This document shows positions 1 to 5,146 of a stretch of 39,068 nucleotides of DNA, in pieces. Both the position numbers and the translations under genes were made by a program. The notes under the pieces were generated by a model. It did no database searches. It was given only the letters and a program-made list of their open reading frames with translations, and was not told the origin of the DNA. Location: the IMG/VR virus record IMGVR_UViG_3300023117_001807, positions 1 through 39,068 of that record; one strand, given 5' to 3'. Positions within the stretch are counted from its first letter, which is position 1. Each line of letters opens with the position of its first letter. The DNA comes from a virus.

Positions 1-480
1 AGAATGGTGGGCGAGCCAGATCGGCACAGTGGTAACAGTTGGTAGACCAAACCTAATCTGCCAATGGGTTTCGCACCGCGAGCACAGATCTTGGTAAGGG
101 TTGGTAAGCCTCCTGCCTTCTGGGTCAAACCCTACCGTGTGAGACCTTTACCAACCTTTACCACCGCGAAGAAGGAGACTAGGGATTGATCAGAGTGTAG
201 CAGGCATCCAGCACCAAGTGGCCGGATGGGCCAGCATGGTTGCCACATGGGCAGTCGGGCGAAGGGTGGCCAGGGTTATACACAGTCGGAATGGTGACGC
301 ACAGTGGAGAACACTCAAGGAGAGTCAGAACGGTGGGTGGTCGGCATCGAAAACTTTTTCAGAAAAAATATTTCTTGGTCGGCATGCCGTTTAAACCCCA
401 TGGTGGTAAAACTGGTAGGGCAATGATAAAATACCCCCTATATAAAAAAAATGCACAGCGGAAAAACACCCTCGCATACC
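1..480. other. Non-coding left region
   Basis: I see no convincing gene in the first 480 bases. The reading frames that cross it have no promoter, no ribosome binding site and an unlikely composition. It contains GGTTGGTA-type repeats, one imperfect inverted repeat (listed separately) and a T/A-rich dyad near 353-368. It ends at a strong promoter at 486-514. It could be the end of an upstream transcription unit, a structured RNA or an origin-like region; the sequence does not decide. Confidence 0.5.
92..163. repeat. Imperfect inverted repeat
   Basis: The arms at 92-108 (GGTAAGGGTTGGTAAG core) and 146-163 (complementary CTTTACCAACCTTTACC core) pair with about one mismatch, around a loop of roughly 37 bases. 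Related GTTGGTAGACCAAAC, itself a small palindrome, lies at about 38-52. It could fold as RNA or bind a protein dimer. No function is claimed. Confidence 0.5.
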
Positions 481-485
481 CAGGT

Positions 486-514
486 TTGACAACCGTGTCG
501 TTTGACCGTATAAT
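486..514 (+). promoter_or_regulatory. Sigma-70 consensus promoter
   Basis: TTGACA at 486-491, a 17-base spacer and TATAAT at 509-514 form a perfect sigma-70 promoter. Only six bases (515-520) separate the -10 box from an ATG at 521, so the usual start point falls on the start codon. The transcript is predicted to be leaderless. This looks like an early promoter read by host RNA polymerase. Confidence 0.85.
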
Positions 515-520
515 AAACCT

Positions 521-703
521 ATGCCTTACTACTATGTTCTAGCATACAAGGGATCACAATGCCATCGTCACTATGTGCAGTTGGACCCAGCGTCTGCTGA
601 TATATTACACGACTCATTACAACAACGCCATGATCTAGTGCAAGTGTGCGAGGTCAGACACTCAGAGATCGAATCACACCTACTCATCACACCCGCACCT
701 TAA
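521..703 (+). CDS. Small hypothetical protein, leaderless start
   Basis: This gene encodes 60 residues with a Tyr/His-rich composition and no motif I recognise. The start is chosen because the ATG sits exactly where transcription from the consensus promoter at 486-514 should begin; there is no ribosome binding site. The end overlaps the late promoter octamer of the next gene. It is probably an early gene, perhaps an inhibitor of host functions as many small early phage proteins are, but that is a guess. Confidence 0.55.
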   Translation: MPYYYVLAYKGSQCHRHYVQLDPASADILHDSLQQRHDLVQVCEVRHSEIESHLLITPAP

Positions 704-706
704 ATA
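699..706 (+). promoter_or_regulatory. Late promoter CTTAAATA
   Basis: CTTAAATA resembles the T4 late octamer TATAAATA. It ends five bases before the ATG at 712, and in T4 late promoters the octamer also ends five bases before the transcription start, so the mRNA would begin at the A of the start codon. Confidence 0.6.
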
Positions 707-711
707 CCCGT

Positions 712-975
712 ATGCTCGTGCGTACAGTCATACTATATGTCGCAATGACTGTGTGTGCAGTCGCTTTCCATGAGAACACGTTCGCTGTTTTCGAGTTGCG
801 TGAGCAGTTGCAGATGCTGTACATCAACATGTGGGAGTTGCTACAACAATTGGAGTACGTGGAACCACATCAGCGTGTGATAGTGTATGAGGAGATCCAA
901 CACATACGAGAACAGATACAGCACACCATAGATCAGTTGGTCCAGCACGATCAACAGCAACACCCTCGAAACTAA
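712..975 (+). CDS. Small secreted protein with signal peptide
   Basis: The 87-residue product has an N-terminal hydrophobic segment (about residues 2-20, with Arg at residue 4), which looks like a signal peptide or anchor. A Gln/His/Glu-rich, probably helical or coiled-coil body follows. I place the start at 712, not at the in-frame codon at 646, because the late octamer at 699-706 sits five bases before it and the hydrophobic segment then lies at the N terminus. Late expression and export suggest an envelope or lysis role. No family is recognised. Confidence 0.6.
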   Translation: MLVRTVILYVAMTVCAVAFHENTFAVFELREQLQMLYINMWELLQQLEYVEPHQRVIVYEEIQHIREQIQHTIDQLVQHDQQQHPRN

Positions 976-1033
976 AAAGCACAAAATGTGCACCAAGATC
1001 GCTATGTGCCCACGGGATCGCACTGCGACGCAC

Positions 1034-1041
1034 CGTAAATA
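1034..1041 (+). promoter_or_regulatory. Possible late promoter CGTAAATA
   Basis: CGTAAATA is a weaker match to the T4-type octamer. It lies seven bases before a TTG at 1049 that is in frame with the small membrane protein whose ATG is at 1130. Confidence 0.4.
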
Positions 1042-1129
1042 GATCTAGTTGGCGTACGCCCGCGGCATTGTGGTCCAGACACTCTTTATCACCCCTTCGA
1101 TCCAGTGCCACGGGGCATATATACTTTAT

Positions 1130-1270
1130 ATGAAGACCGCACTGATCGTCACGGCCATACTGGTGTCGCCCGGCATCATCATGGGTCTGATCAGCAGTTA
1201 CAGGGCGGGCCAAAGACCCCACAGGGACCTGTACCGGCAGTTGCAAAAATTTACGCACAGGAAAAAATAA
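1130..1270 (+). CDS. Small single-helix membrane protein
   Basis: The 46-residue product has one hydrophobic helix (about residues 3-22) followed by a basic tail rich in Arg, Gln and Lys, so it is probably an inner-membrane protein with a cytoplasmic basic end. The ATG at 1130 is the conservative start. An in-frame TTG at 1049, seven bases after a late-like octamer, would add 27 residues. It sits in a run of tiny membrane proteins. No family is recognised. Confidence 0.5.
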   Translation: MKTALIVTAILVSPGIIMGLISSYRAGQRPHRDLYRQLQKFTHRKK

Positions 1271-1307
1271 CGGTAGCATACCCGGTTCGGGGCATGTTAT
1301 AATTGCC

Positions 1308-1424
1308 GTGTATCGGATACGTGGCAACTATGGGATCGTGAAGCGAGAGTGGGTCGATCCCAACGCCATGCCGCATAGCACCTATGTCATTATAACACTA
1401 GTTTCTTCAGACACGATCAGATAA
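1308..1424 (+). CDS. Possible 38-residue ORF with GTG start
   Basis: The frame starts with GTG five bases after TATAAT at 1298-1303 and runs 38 codons to TAA. There is no good -35 box and no ribosome binding site. It repeats the local pattern of a start codon just after a -10 box, but it may be chance. The product is basic and unrecognised. Confidence 0.25.
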   Translation: MYRIRGNYGIVKREWVDPNAMPHSTYVIITLVSSDTIR

Positions 1425-1448
1425 AATAAAGCAAAAACAGAGGACGAA

Positions 1449-1661
1449 ATGTTACCATACACAGACAAAGAACAGGAATGGTTATCCGACAAACGACCAC
1501 GGACCTACAAGAAATCAAACACCAACCGGCAACGTCGAGTTGAAGAAACAGAATGGGACTGCCAGGGCGGTCACTGGTTCATCAACCCCACACGTGCTTG
1601 GGGCATGAAGACAACGATAGAAGTGGACGGCCGGGAATATGTCGTTCCGGTACAGTTATAA
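1449..1661 (+). CDS. Small hypothetical soluble protein
   Basis: The product has 70 residues and is rich in charged residues, Trp and Arg, with no membrane segment and no recognised domain. An AGAGGACG purine run just before the ATG can serve as a ribosome binding site, unlike many neighbours. The next gene starts 28 bases after its stop, so the two are probably in one operon. Confidence 0.55.
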   Translation: MLPYTDKEQEWLSDKRPRTYKKSNTNRQRRVEETEWDCQGGHWFINPTRAWGMKTTIEVDGREYVVPVQL

Positions 1662-1689
1662 TGGAATACACAGAAAGGCACATAATATA

Positions 1690-1806
1690 ATGAGTGAGAA
1701 AGAACTTACGGAACAGTTCAACCGAGTGGAACGAACAAAAGCAGATACCTGGGCATTCGTGGCATTCGCCGTGATCATGAGCCTGGTCAGTTGGATCAAC
1801 GCATAA
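1690..1806 (+). CDS. Tiny membrane protein (38 residues)
   Basis: A charged N-terminal half (about residues 1-19, Glu/Arg/Lys-rich) is followed by a hydrophobic helix (about residues 20-37). Its TAA overlaps the ATG of the next small gene as TAATG, which implies coupled translation. The AGAAAGG sequence upstream could be a weak ribosome binding site. No family is recognised. Confidence 0.5.
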   Translation: MSEKELTEQFNRVERTKADTWAFVAFAVIMSLVSWINA

Positions 1807-1874
1807 TGCCCACACTGGCGGCATTCATGCTGATATTCGCGGTCAGCACAGCACTGAACTACCTGGTGCTGTAA
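1806..1874 (+). CDS. Micro-membrane protein (22 residues)
   Basis: This 22-residue frame is almost entirely hydrophobic (a single helix with Thr/Ala/Leu/Phe) and begins at the ATG embedded in the TAATG that ends the previous gene. It is too short for homology. The tight coupling and membrane character fit its neighbours, but chance is possible. Confidence 0.35.
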   Translation: MPTLAAFMLIFAVSTALNYLVL

Positions 1875-1893
1875 TAACAGCCGATATTCCAGG

Positions 1894-1922
1894 TTGACCT
1901 ATACAGGGTTATAGTGTATTAT
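1894..1922 (+). promoter_or_regulatory. Sigma-70 promoter of clpP
   Basis: TTGACC at 1894-1899, 17 bases, and TATTAT at 1917-1922, followed by six bases and the ATG of clpP at 1929. This is the same geometry as the promoter at 486-514, so a leaderless clpP mRNA is predicted. TTATAGTGTA at 1909-1918 recurs in the tRNA promoter at 4492-4501. Confidence 0.7.
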
Positions 1923-1928
1923 AACACT

Positions 1929-2531
1929 ATGCCACTTACACCAATAGTGATAGAACAGACATCCAAAGGCGAGAGAAGTTACGACATTTTCAGTAGGCTT
2001 CTGAAGGACAGGATAATCATGTTGGAAGGACCGATAGAGGAACACACCGCTTCAGTGCTGTGTGCTCAACTGTTATTCTTGGAATCACAAGATGCCCAGA
2101 AGGATATAACCCTTTATATCAATTCTCCGGGCGGACTGGTAACGGCAGGCATGGCCATATACGACACCATGCAGTATGTGAGGTCTGACATACAGACCAT
2201 AGTGGTGGGCCAGGCTTGTAGCATGGGCTCACTCCTGGCAAGTGCGGGTACGAAGGGCAAGCGAATGATGTTGCCACACGCACGACACATGATACACCAA
2301 CCCCTGGGTGGTGCGTCAGGACAGGCCACTGATGTGGAGATCAGGGCCAACGAACTCTTACGTTGGAAACGGGAACTCACGGAGATATACCAGAAGACCA
2401 CGGGACAACCACTGGACAAGCTCAAAGCGGACATGGAAAGAGACAAGTTCATGAATGCCGAGGAGGCTGTGGCATATGGACTGGTGGATCGGATAGTTTC
2501 CAGCAGGGCCGAAGACGATCAAACTAATTAA
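1929..2531 (+). CDS. clpP: ClpP serine protease (ATP-dependent Clp proteolytic subunit)
   Basis: ClpP forms a double-heptamer barrel that degrades unfolded proteins fed by ClpX or ClpA. The 200-residue product is full length and keeps the catalytic triad: Ser98 in QACSMGS, His123 in MIHQPLGG and Asp172 in ERDKF. It also keeps the oxyanion-side SPGG at 66-69. It has only a short N-terminal extension. I choose ATG 1929 over the in-frame GTG at 1914 because it lies six bases after the TATTAT box and the ClpP N terminus then starts normally. No Clp ATPase gene is present here, so it presumably uses the host unfoldase, perhaps altering which host proteins are degraded. The sequence resembles alphaproteobacterial ClpP. 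Confidence 0.95.
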   Translation: MPLTPIVIEQTSKGERSYDIFSRLLKDRIIMLEGPIEEHTASVLCAQLLFLESQDAQKDITLYINSPGGLVTAGMAIYDTMQYVRSDIQTIVVGQACSMGSLLASAGTKGKRMMLPHARHMIHQPLGGASGQATDVEIRANELLRWKRELTEIYQKTTGQPLDKLKADMERDKFMNAEEAVAYGLVDRIVSSRAEDDQTN

Positions 2532-2537
2532 CAGTAT

Positions 2538-2654
2538 ATGTTTTACATCTGGCACACACTCTTAATCGCCACGTTCATAGCGGTGGCCTACTACATGGGA
2601 TATCATCATGGCGGCAAAAAAGCCCAAGTCAAAGAAACCATACGTAAAAGTTAG
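2538..2654 (+). CDS. Possible small membrane protein overlapping L33
   Basis: This 38-codon frame has one hydrophobic helix (about residues 3-20) and a basic tail. It overlaps the start of the L33 gene by 47 bases in another frame. It starts six bases after the clpP stop. It matches the local abundance of one-helix microproteins and could couple translation of clpP to L33, but the overlap makes it uncertain. Confidence 0.35.
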   Translation: MFYIWHTLLIATFIAVAYYMGYHHGGKKAQVKETIRKS

Positions 2655-2823
2655 ACTGGTACCCGAGGACTCCAACATGAAGGATCACGGGTTCTACTAC
2701 TACGCCATGAAACCCGGCAAGGGCGAGAAGCAGAACCAGAAACTGCGACTTCGCAAGTTCGACCCCATCACGCAGAAGCACATATGGTGGGTGGAGAAGA
2801 AACTGCCACCACATTCCAAGTAG
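2608..2823 (+). CDS. rpmG: Ribosomal protein bL33 homologue
   Basis: bL33 is a small protein of the large ribosomal subunit near the E site. The 71-residue product has the L33 signature: a basic N terminus, VKVRLVPE strand, HGFYYYAMKPG (family G-F-Y-x-x-x-K), then KLRLRKFDPITQKHIWWVEKKL (family K-L-x-x-R-K-Y-D-P-x-x-x-K-H). It lacks the zinc-binding cysteines, as do many alphaproteobacterial L33 proteins. It is about 15 residues longer than typical L33 at both ends. It lies directly downstream of clpP. It may replace or compete with host L33 on ribosomes. Confidence 0.85.
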   Translation: MAAKKPKSKKPYVKVRLVPEDSNMKDHGFYYYAMKPGKGEKQNQKLRLRKFDPITQKHIWWVEKKLPPHSK

Positions 2824-2838
2824 CCACGATCACACACC

Positions 2839-2846
2839 TATAAGTA
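2839..2846 (+). promoter_or_regulatory. Late promoter TATAAGTA
   Basis: TATAAGTA is one base from the T4 late consensus. Unlike many late promoters here it leaves a leader of about 32 bases containing an AGGAG site ahead of the ATG at 2884. A GCGAATAATAACTATTCGC hairpin-capable dyad lies in that leader at about 2850-2868. Confidence 0.6.
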
Positions 2847-2883
2847 CTTGCGAATAATAACTATTCGCAACTAGGAGAAACAT

Positions 2884-3030
2884 ATGAGTTTTATACTACA
2901 TGAACTAATGGAATTGGGACTGTTGATCAGTGCAGTGGCGGTCACCTGGGCAGTTCCGAGACCAGAGTGGGTGTCCAAGTTATACACCAGGATCGCCAGA
3001 TTCTTTGGATCACAGAAGACGTTCAATTAA
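2884..3030 (+). CDS. Small membrane protein (48 residues)
   Basis: The product has a hydrophobic helix (about residues 8-24) and a basic, aromatic C-terminal half. A strong AGGAGAAACAT site directly precedes the ATG, and a late promoter lies at 2839-2846. It is probably a late membrane protein; a holin-like or lysis-accessory role is possible but not shown. Confidence 0.55.
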   Translation: MSFILHELMELGLLISAVAVTWAVPRPEWVSKLYTRIARFFGSQKTFN

Positions 3031-3057
3031 AACAGCACATATCTTGCGTTGATCCGT

Positions 3058-3065
3058 TGTAAGTA
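3058..3065 (+). promoter_or_regulatory. Late promoter TGTAAGTA
   Basis: This octamer variant ends exactly five bases before the ATG at 3071, predicting a leaderless late mRNA. Confidence 0.5.
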
Positions 3066-3070
3066 CTTTT

Positions 3071-3316
3071 ATGTACACAGTGGAGAAACGCAAGATGATC
3101 TACATCATCAGCAGGAAGCCAACCTGGTTCCACACGCATTGCCTCATTCCCACACCCGGCATGCCGTTATGGCATGATCCCACGTGGGTCATCGGTGACT
3201 GTGAACTGTGTAGGATGGACATAGACAACCAGGACTGGTGGAACAACTGTTCCTACAATCAGTCGCAGAGGAAGTTCTATGATACCATAGACAAGGAACT
3301 GAAGGTCTGGATTTGA
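3071..3316 (+). CDS. Hypothetical late protein
   Basis: The 81-residue product is rich in Trp, His, Cys and Tyr. It contains CELC (about residues 45-48) and further Cys/His residues, which could bind a metal ion, although no named zinc fold is recognised. The start follows a late octamer by five bases with no ribosome binding site. It is convergent with the minus-strand small genes. Confidence 0.5.
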   Translation: MYTVEKRKMIYIISRKPTWFHTHCLIPTPGMPLWHDPTWVIGDCELCRMDIDNQDWWNNCSYNQSQRKFYDTIDKELKVWI

Positions 3317-3333
3317 TTATTTGATTATTTGAT
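3312..3333. repeat. Short tandem repeat between convergent genes
   Basis: TTTGATTA is repeated tandemly between the stop codons of the convergent genes at 3316 and 3325. It includes stop codons for both strands and could be a shared termination region. No clear hairpin is present. Confidence 0.35.
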
Positions 3334-3486
3334 ATAAGGACCTTTTGCTTTTGACGTGGTCCTCAGGCGTTTGACTTTGACGTATTTCTTGTTGCCAAGT
3401 TTGTAGACAGTGGGCTTAGGTGGATCATAGGCGTCGACCAAATTTTTGATGTAAGCATCGATCCATCTTCTGATGTGTCTGAACAT
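3325..3486 (-). CDS. Small basic protein (53 residues)
   Basis: The product is strongly basic, with Lys/Arg throughout and no membrane segment. A GGAGGGC ribosome binding site lies upstream of the ATG. It is the last of three consecutive tiny minus-strand genes (3754, 3619, 3486). It may bind nucleic acid, by composition only. Confidence 0.5.
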   Translation of the reverse strand: MFRHIRRWIDAYIKNLVDAYDPPKPTVYKLGNKKYVKVKRLRTTSKAKGPYIK

Positions 3487-3508
3487 ACTAAGCCCTCCGT
3501 CATTGTCA

Positions 3509-3619
3509 TTATTTCTTGAACCACTTGATGGGATTGATCTTCTCGCCCAGGTTCTCTACTTTCTCGTTAACCCACCAGCCTGCGATGAATCCAACGATAA
3601 ATCCAATTGTTAAAAACAT
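3509..3619 (-). CDS. Tiny membrane protein (36 residues)
   Basis: One glycine-rich hydrophobic helix (about residues 2-16) is followed by WW and a charged tail. AAGGAGACC is a good ribosome binding site just before the ATG. Similar short one-helix proteins are common in T4-like marine phages; the function is unknown. It is part of a three-gene set expressed from the late octamer at 3781-3788. Confidence 0.6.
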   Translation of the reverse strand: MFLTIGFIVGFIAGWWVNEKVENLGEKINPIKWFKK

Positions 3620-3631
3620 TTGGTCTCCTTG

Positions 3632-3754
3632 TTAACCTTCCACCGGTGGTGTAGGTTCGTTTGTGATCATGAACCAAGCACCTATCACGATGATGATAGC
3701 AATACCGATCATTATCTTCTTGTGCTTCTTCATTTCTTCTATTACTTTTTTCAT
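3632..3754 (-). CDS. Tiny membrane protein (40 residues)
   Basis: A Lys/Glu-rich N terminus (residues 1-13) precedes an Ile-rich hydrophobic helix (about 14-30) and a short Pro-rich tail. A strong AAGGAGGGC site is upstream, and a GATAAATA late octamer lies 26 bases before the start. It is followed by the 36-residue gene 12 bases downstream. It could be a holin-like or spanin-like accessory protein. Confidence 0.6.
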   Translation of the reverse strand: MKKVIEEMKKHKKIMIGIAIIIVIGAWFMITNEPTPPVEG

Positions 3755-3780
3755 TGTACGCCCTCCTTAAAGGTTATCCA

Positions 3781-3788
3781 TATTTATC
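3781..3788 (-). promoter_or_regulatory. Late promoter GATAAATA (minus strand)
   Basis: Seven of eight bases match TATAAATA. It leaves a leader with a consensus ribosome binding site before the gene starting at 3754. Confidence 0.65.
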
Positions 3789-3792
3789 GTAT

Positions 3793-4083
3793 CTACCGAT
3801 CCATTTTCTGCTCTTCTTTTCTTTTCTTCAACGGACAATCGTCTGGTGCAAACATGCAACCCAGTGCGTCCACTATGCCCACGAAGTTGGTGGGTCCGTC
3901 GTTCTCCCCCATGGCTCGCTCTCGGTCCATGGCATCCATGTCTTTGGTTATGGAGTCATTCATCTCTTGCTCGGTCTCGTGTGGTGGTTGCTTGTCTGGG
4001 TGTGGGTTTGGACCACACGCGGAAAGGCCTATCAGGATCACGGTCAGTAATATGATTATGCACCATTCTAATTTTTTATTCAT
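3793..4083 (-). CDS. Lipoprotein (candidate outer-membrane spanin)
   Basis: The 96-residue product has a lipoprotein signal peptide: basic start, hydrophobic core and the lipobox LSAC at residues 20-23, so Cys23 should be lipidated after cleavage. The mature part begins with a Pro-rich stretch and continues strongly charged and probably helical. Size, lipobox and late expression fit an outer-membrane spanin used in the last step of lysis. No inner-membrane partner is proven, although several one-helix proteins are adjacent. A TGTAAATA late octamer ends six bases before the ATG. Confidence 0.7.
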   Translation of the reverse strand: MNKKLEWCIIILLTVILIGLSACGPNPHPDKQPPHETEQEMNDSITKDMDAMDRERAMGENDGPTNFVGIVDALGCMFAPDDCPLKKRKEEQKMDR

Positions 4084-4089
4084 ACCGAT

Positions 4090-4097
4090 TATTTACA
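4090..4097 (-). promoter_or_regulatory. Late promoter TGTAAATA (minus strand)
   Basis: The octamer ends six bases before the ATG of the lipoprotein gene at 4083, so the late transcript would be leaderless or nearly so. Confidence 0.55.
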
Positions 4098-4130
4098 CCA
4101 ACGCGAAGAACTATAGTGTGGTGTTAGATG

Positions 4131-4313
4131 TTACTGGAACTTGTTGGCGTCTGTGGCAACCTTGCCAGAGTTCACGCCGTTCTTGATCACATACTTCTGT
4201 GTGCCGTTGGCACCAGCATTGACCTCCTTACGCAGGTCCTTGAACAGCAATTTCTGTTTGGCCTCACGCAAGAGCTTCTGTGCATATGATGTTAATAGTT
4301 TTGTGTCTCTCAT
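4131..4313 (-). CDS. Small basic hypothetical protein
   Basis: The product has 60 residues, is Lys/Arg-rich and probably helical in its first half, with no membrane segment. A CATAAATA octamer at 4331-4338 lies 17 bases before the ATG. No ribosome binding site is evident. No family is recognised. Confidence 0.5.
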   Translation of the reverse strand: MRDTKLLTSYAQKLLREAKQKLLFKDLRKEVNAGANGTQKYVIKNGVNSGKVATDANKFQ

Positions 4314-4330
4314 AACTTTATTATATAGAT

Positions 4331-4338
4331 TATTTATG
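4331..4338 (-). promoter_or_regulatory. Late promoter CATAAATA (minus strand)
   Basis: Seven of eight bases match the T4 late octamer. It would drive the gene at 4131-4313 with a leader of about 12 bases. Confidence 0.5.
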
Positions 4339-4476
4339 TGTTGTCAACATACCAGATATGCGTATAGAACATACTGCGTCTACAGTGCTTTTAAATGCTT
4401 GTAATGGGCCAGATGTACAACTTATCCTGGATGGCCTTTACCATGCGTGTGTGTGCTTCTGTGTGCGTTTAACAGG

Positions 4477-4508
4477 TAGACTTAAGGTGGTTTATAGTGT
4501 AGTATAAT
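4477..4508 (+). promoter_or_regulatory. Promoter of the tRNA cluster
   Basis: TAGACT at 4477-4482 with TAGTAT at 4500-4505 (17-base spacer) or TATAAT at 4503-4508 precede the first tRNA by about ten bases. The block TTATAGTGTA at 4492-4501 is identical to the one in the clpP promoter, so the two promoters are probably related. Confidence 0.5.
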
Positions 4509-4517
4509 AATTGTGAT

Positions 4518-4593
4518 GCCGCTTTAGCTCAGTTGGTAGAGCAACTGATTTGTAATCAGTAGGTCCGCGGTTCGAATCCGTGAAGCGGCACCA
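4518..4593 (+). tRNA. tRNA-Thr (UGU)
   Basis: A complete 76-base cloverleaf with GCCGCTT/AAGCGGC acceptor stem, anticodon stem ACTGA/TCAGT with loop TTTGTAA (anticodon TGT), GTTCGAA T loop and an encoded CCA end. Confidence 0.95.
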
Positions 4594-4664
4594 GATAAAC
4601 CAAACATGCCAATATTACCATTAATACCAAAAAACTCAATGGTCTTGCATGTGATGGTGTATTT

Positions 4665-4738
4665 GGGGGATTGGTGAAGTGGGATCACGCATCCATGGCA
4701 TGGATGAGTCAGGAGTTCGACTCTCCTATCCTCCACCA
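4665..4738 (+). tRNA. tRNA-Ala (GGC)
   Basis: The acceptor stem GGGGGAT/ATCCTCC contains a G3-U70 wobble pair, the main alanine identity element. The D stem is GTGA/TCAC, the anticodon stem CATCC/GGATG with loop ATGGCAT (anticodon GGC), the T stem AGGAG/CTCCT, and CCA is encoded. The variable loop has four bases (AGTC), and loop position 32 is A, both slightly unusual. Confidence 0.85.
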
Positions 4739-4746
4739 ACAAAAAT

Positions 4747-4823
4747 GTGCCCGTAGTTCAGTTGGATAGAATACGAGTTTCCTAAACTTGGGGTCGGAGG
4801 TTCGAATCCTTCCGGGCACACCA
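4747..4823 (+). tRNA. tRNA-Arg (CCU)
   Basis: A complete 77-base cloverleaf with acceptor GTGCCCG/CGGGCAC, anticodon stem CGAGT/ACTTG and loop TTCCTAA (anticodon CCT), a GTTCGAA T loop and encoded CCA. It reads the AGG codon, which is frequent in the phage genes here. Confidence 0.93.
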
Positions 4824-4843
4824 AAAACACAATAATTAATTGT

Positions 4844-5146
4844 GTGAAGAAGTTCTATTCAATCAAGTTGAAACAGTTCAAGGAGAACATACCACCCGCA
4901 CTGGCGGAGACCATGTTGTTGGACGAATCCAAACTGGTCAAGTACCTATGGAAACACAAAGCGTTGGAGTTCAGGTATCCCAAACACAAAGGAAGATTGG
5001 ACCTATACGCTGACGAGAAATACCTCATGATGGGCAAGTTGAAGTACCCCACCATGTTCGGCAACAGGAAAAGGATGGGCTTCATGGAACTTTACATTGT
5101 ACACAGGATCAACCAGAGAATGATGAATGCGAAAGGATCCACGTAA
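4844..5146 (+). CDS. Hypothetical basic protein
   Basis: The 100-residue product is Lys/Arg-rich, without membrane segments or recognised motifs. It starts with GTG 20 bases after the tRNA-Arg, and its stop overlaps the next start (TAATG). It is first in a four-gene coupled set ending at 7423. Its codon use is like that of the core phage genes, less A/T-rich than the next two genes. Confidence 0.6.
   Translation: MKKFYSIKLKQFKENIPPALAETMLLDESKLVKYLWKHKALEFRYPKHKGRLDLYADEKYLMMGKLKYPTMFGNRKRMGFMELYIVHRINQRMMNAKGST

Noticed and set aside
240-542. A 100-codon plus-strand open frame
   Set aside because: It has no promoter or ribosome binding site, unlikely composition, and runs through the consensus promoter at 486-514 into the next gene.
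824-1327. A 167-codon minus-strand open frame
   Set aside because: It is antisense to two better-supported small genes and lacks start signals; Cys/His/Pro-rich composition is typical of an antisense shadow.
1388-1400. TATAAT on the minus strand near 1390
   Set aside because: No minus-strand gene follows and no -35 box is present.
3620-4186. A 188-codon plus-strand open frame
   Set aside because: It is antisense to the lipoprotein and the tiny membrane genes, which have late promoters, ribosome binding sites and a clear lipobox.
4524-4742. A minus-strand open frame over the tRNA genes
   Set aside because: It is an artefact of reading the complement of two well-formed tRNA cloverleaves.
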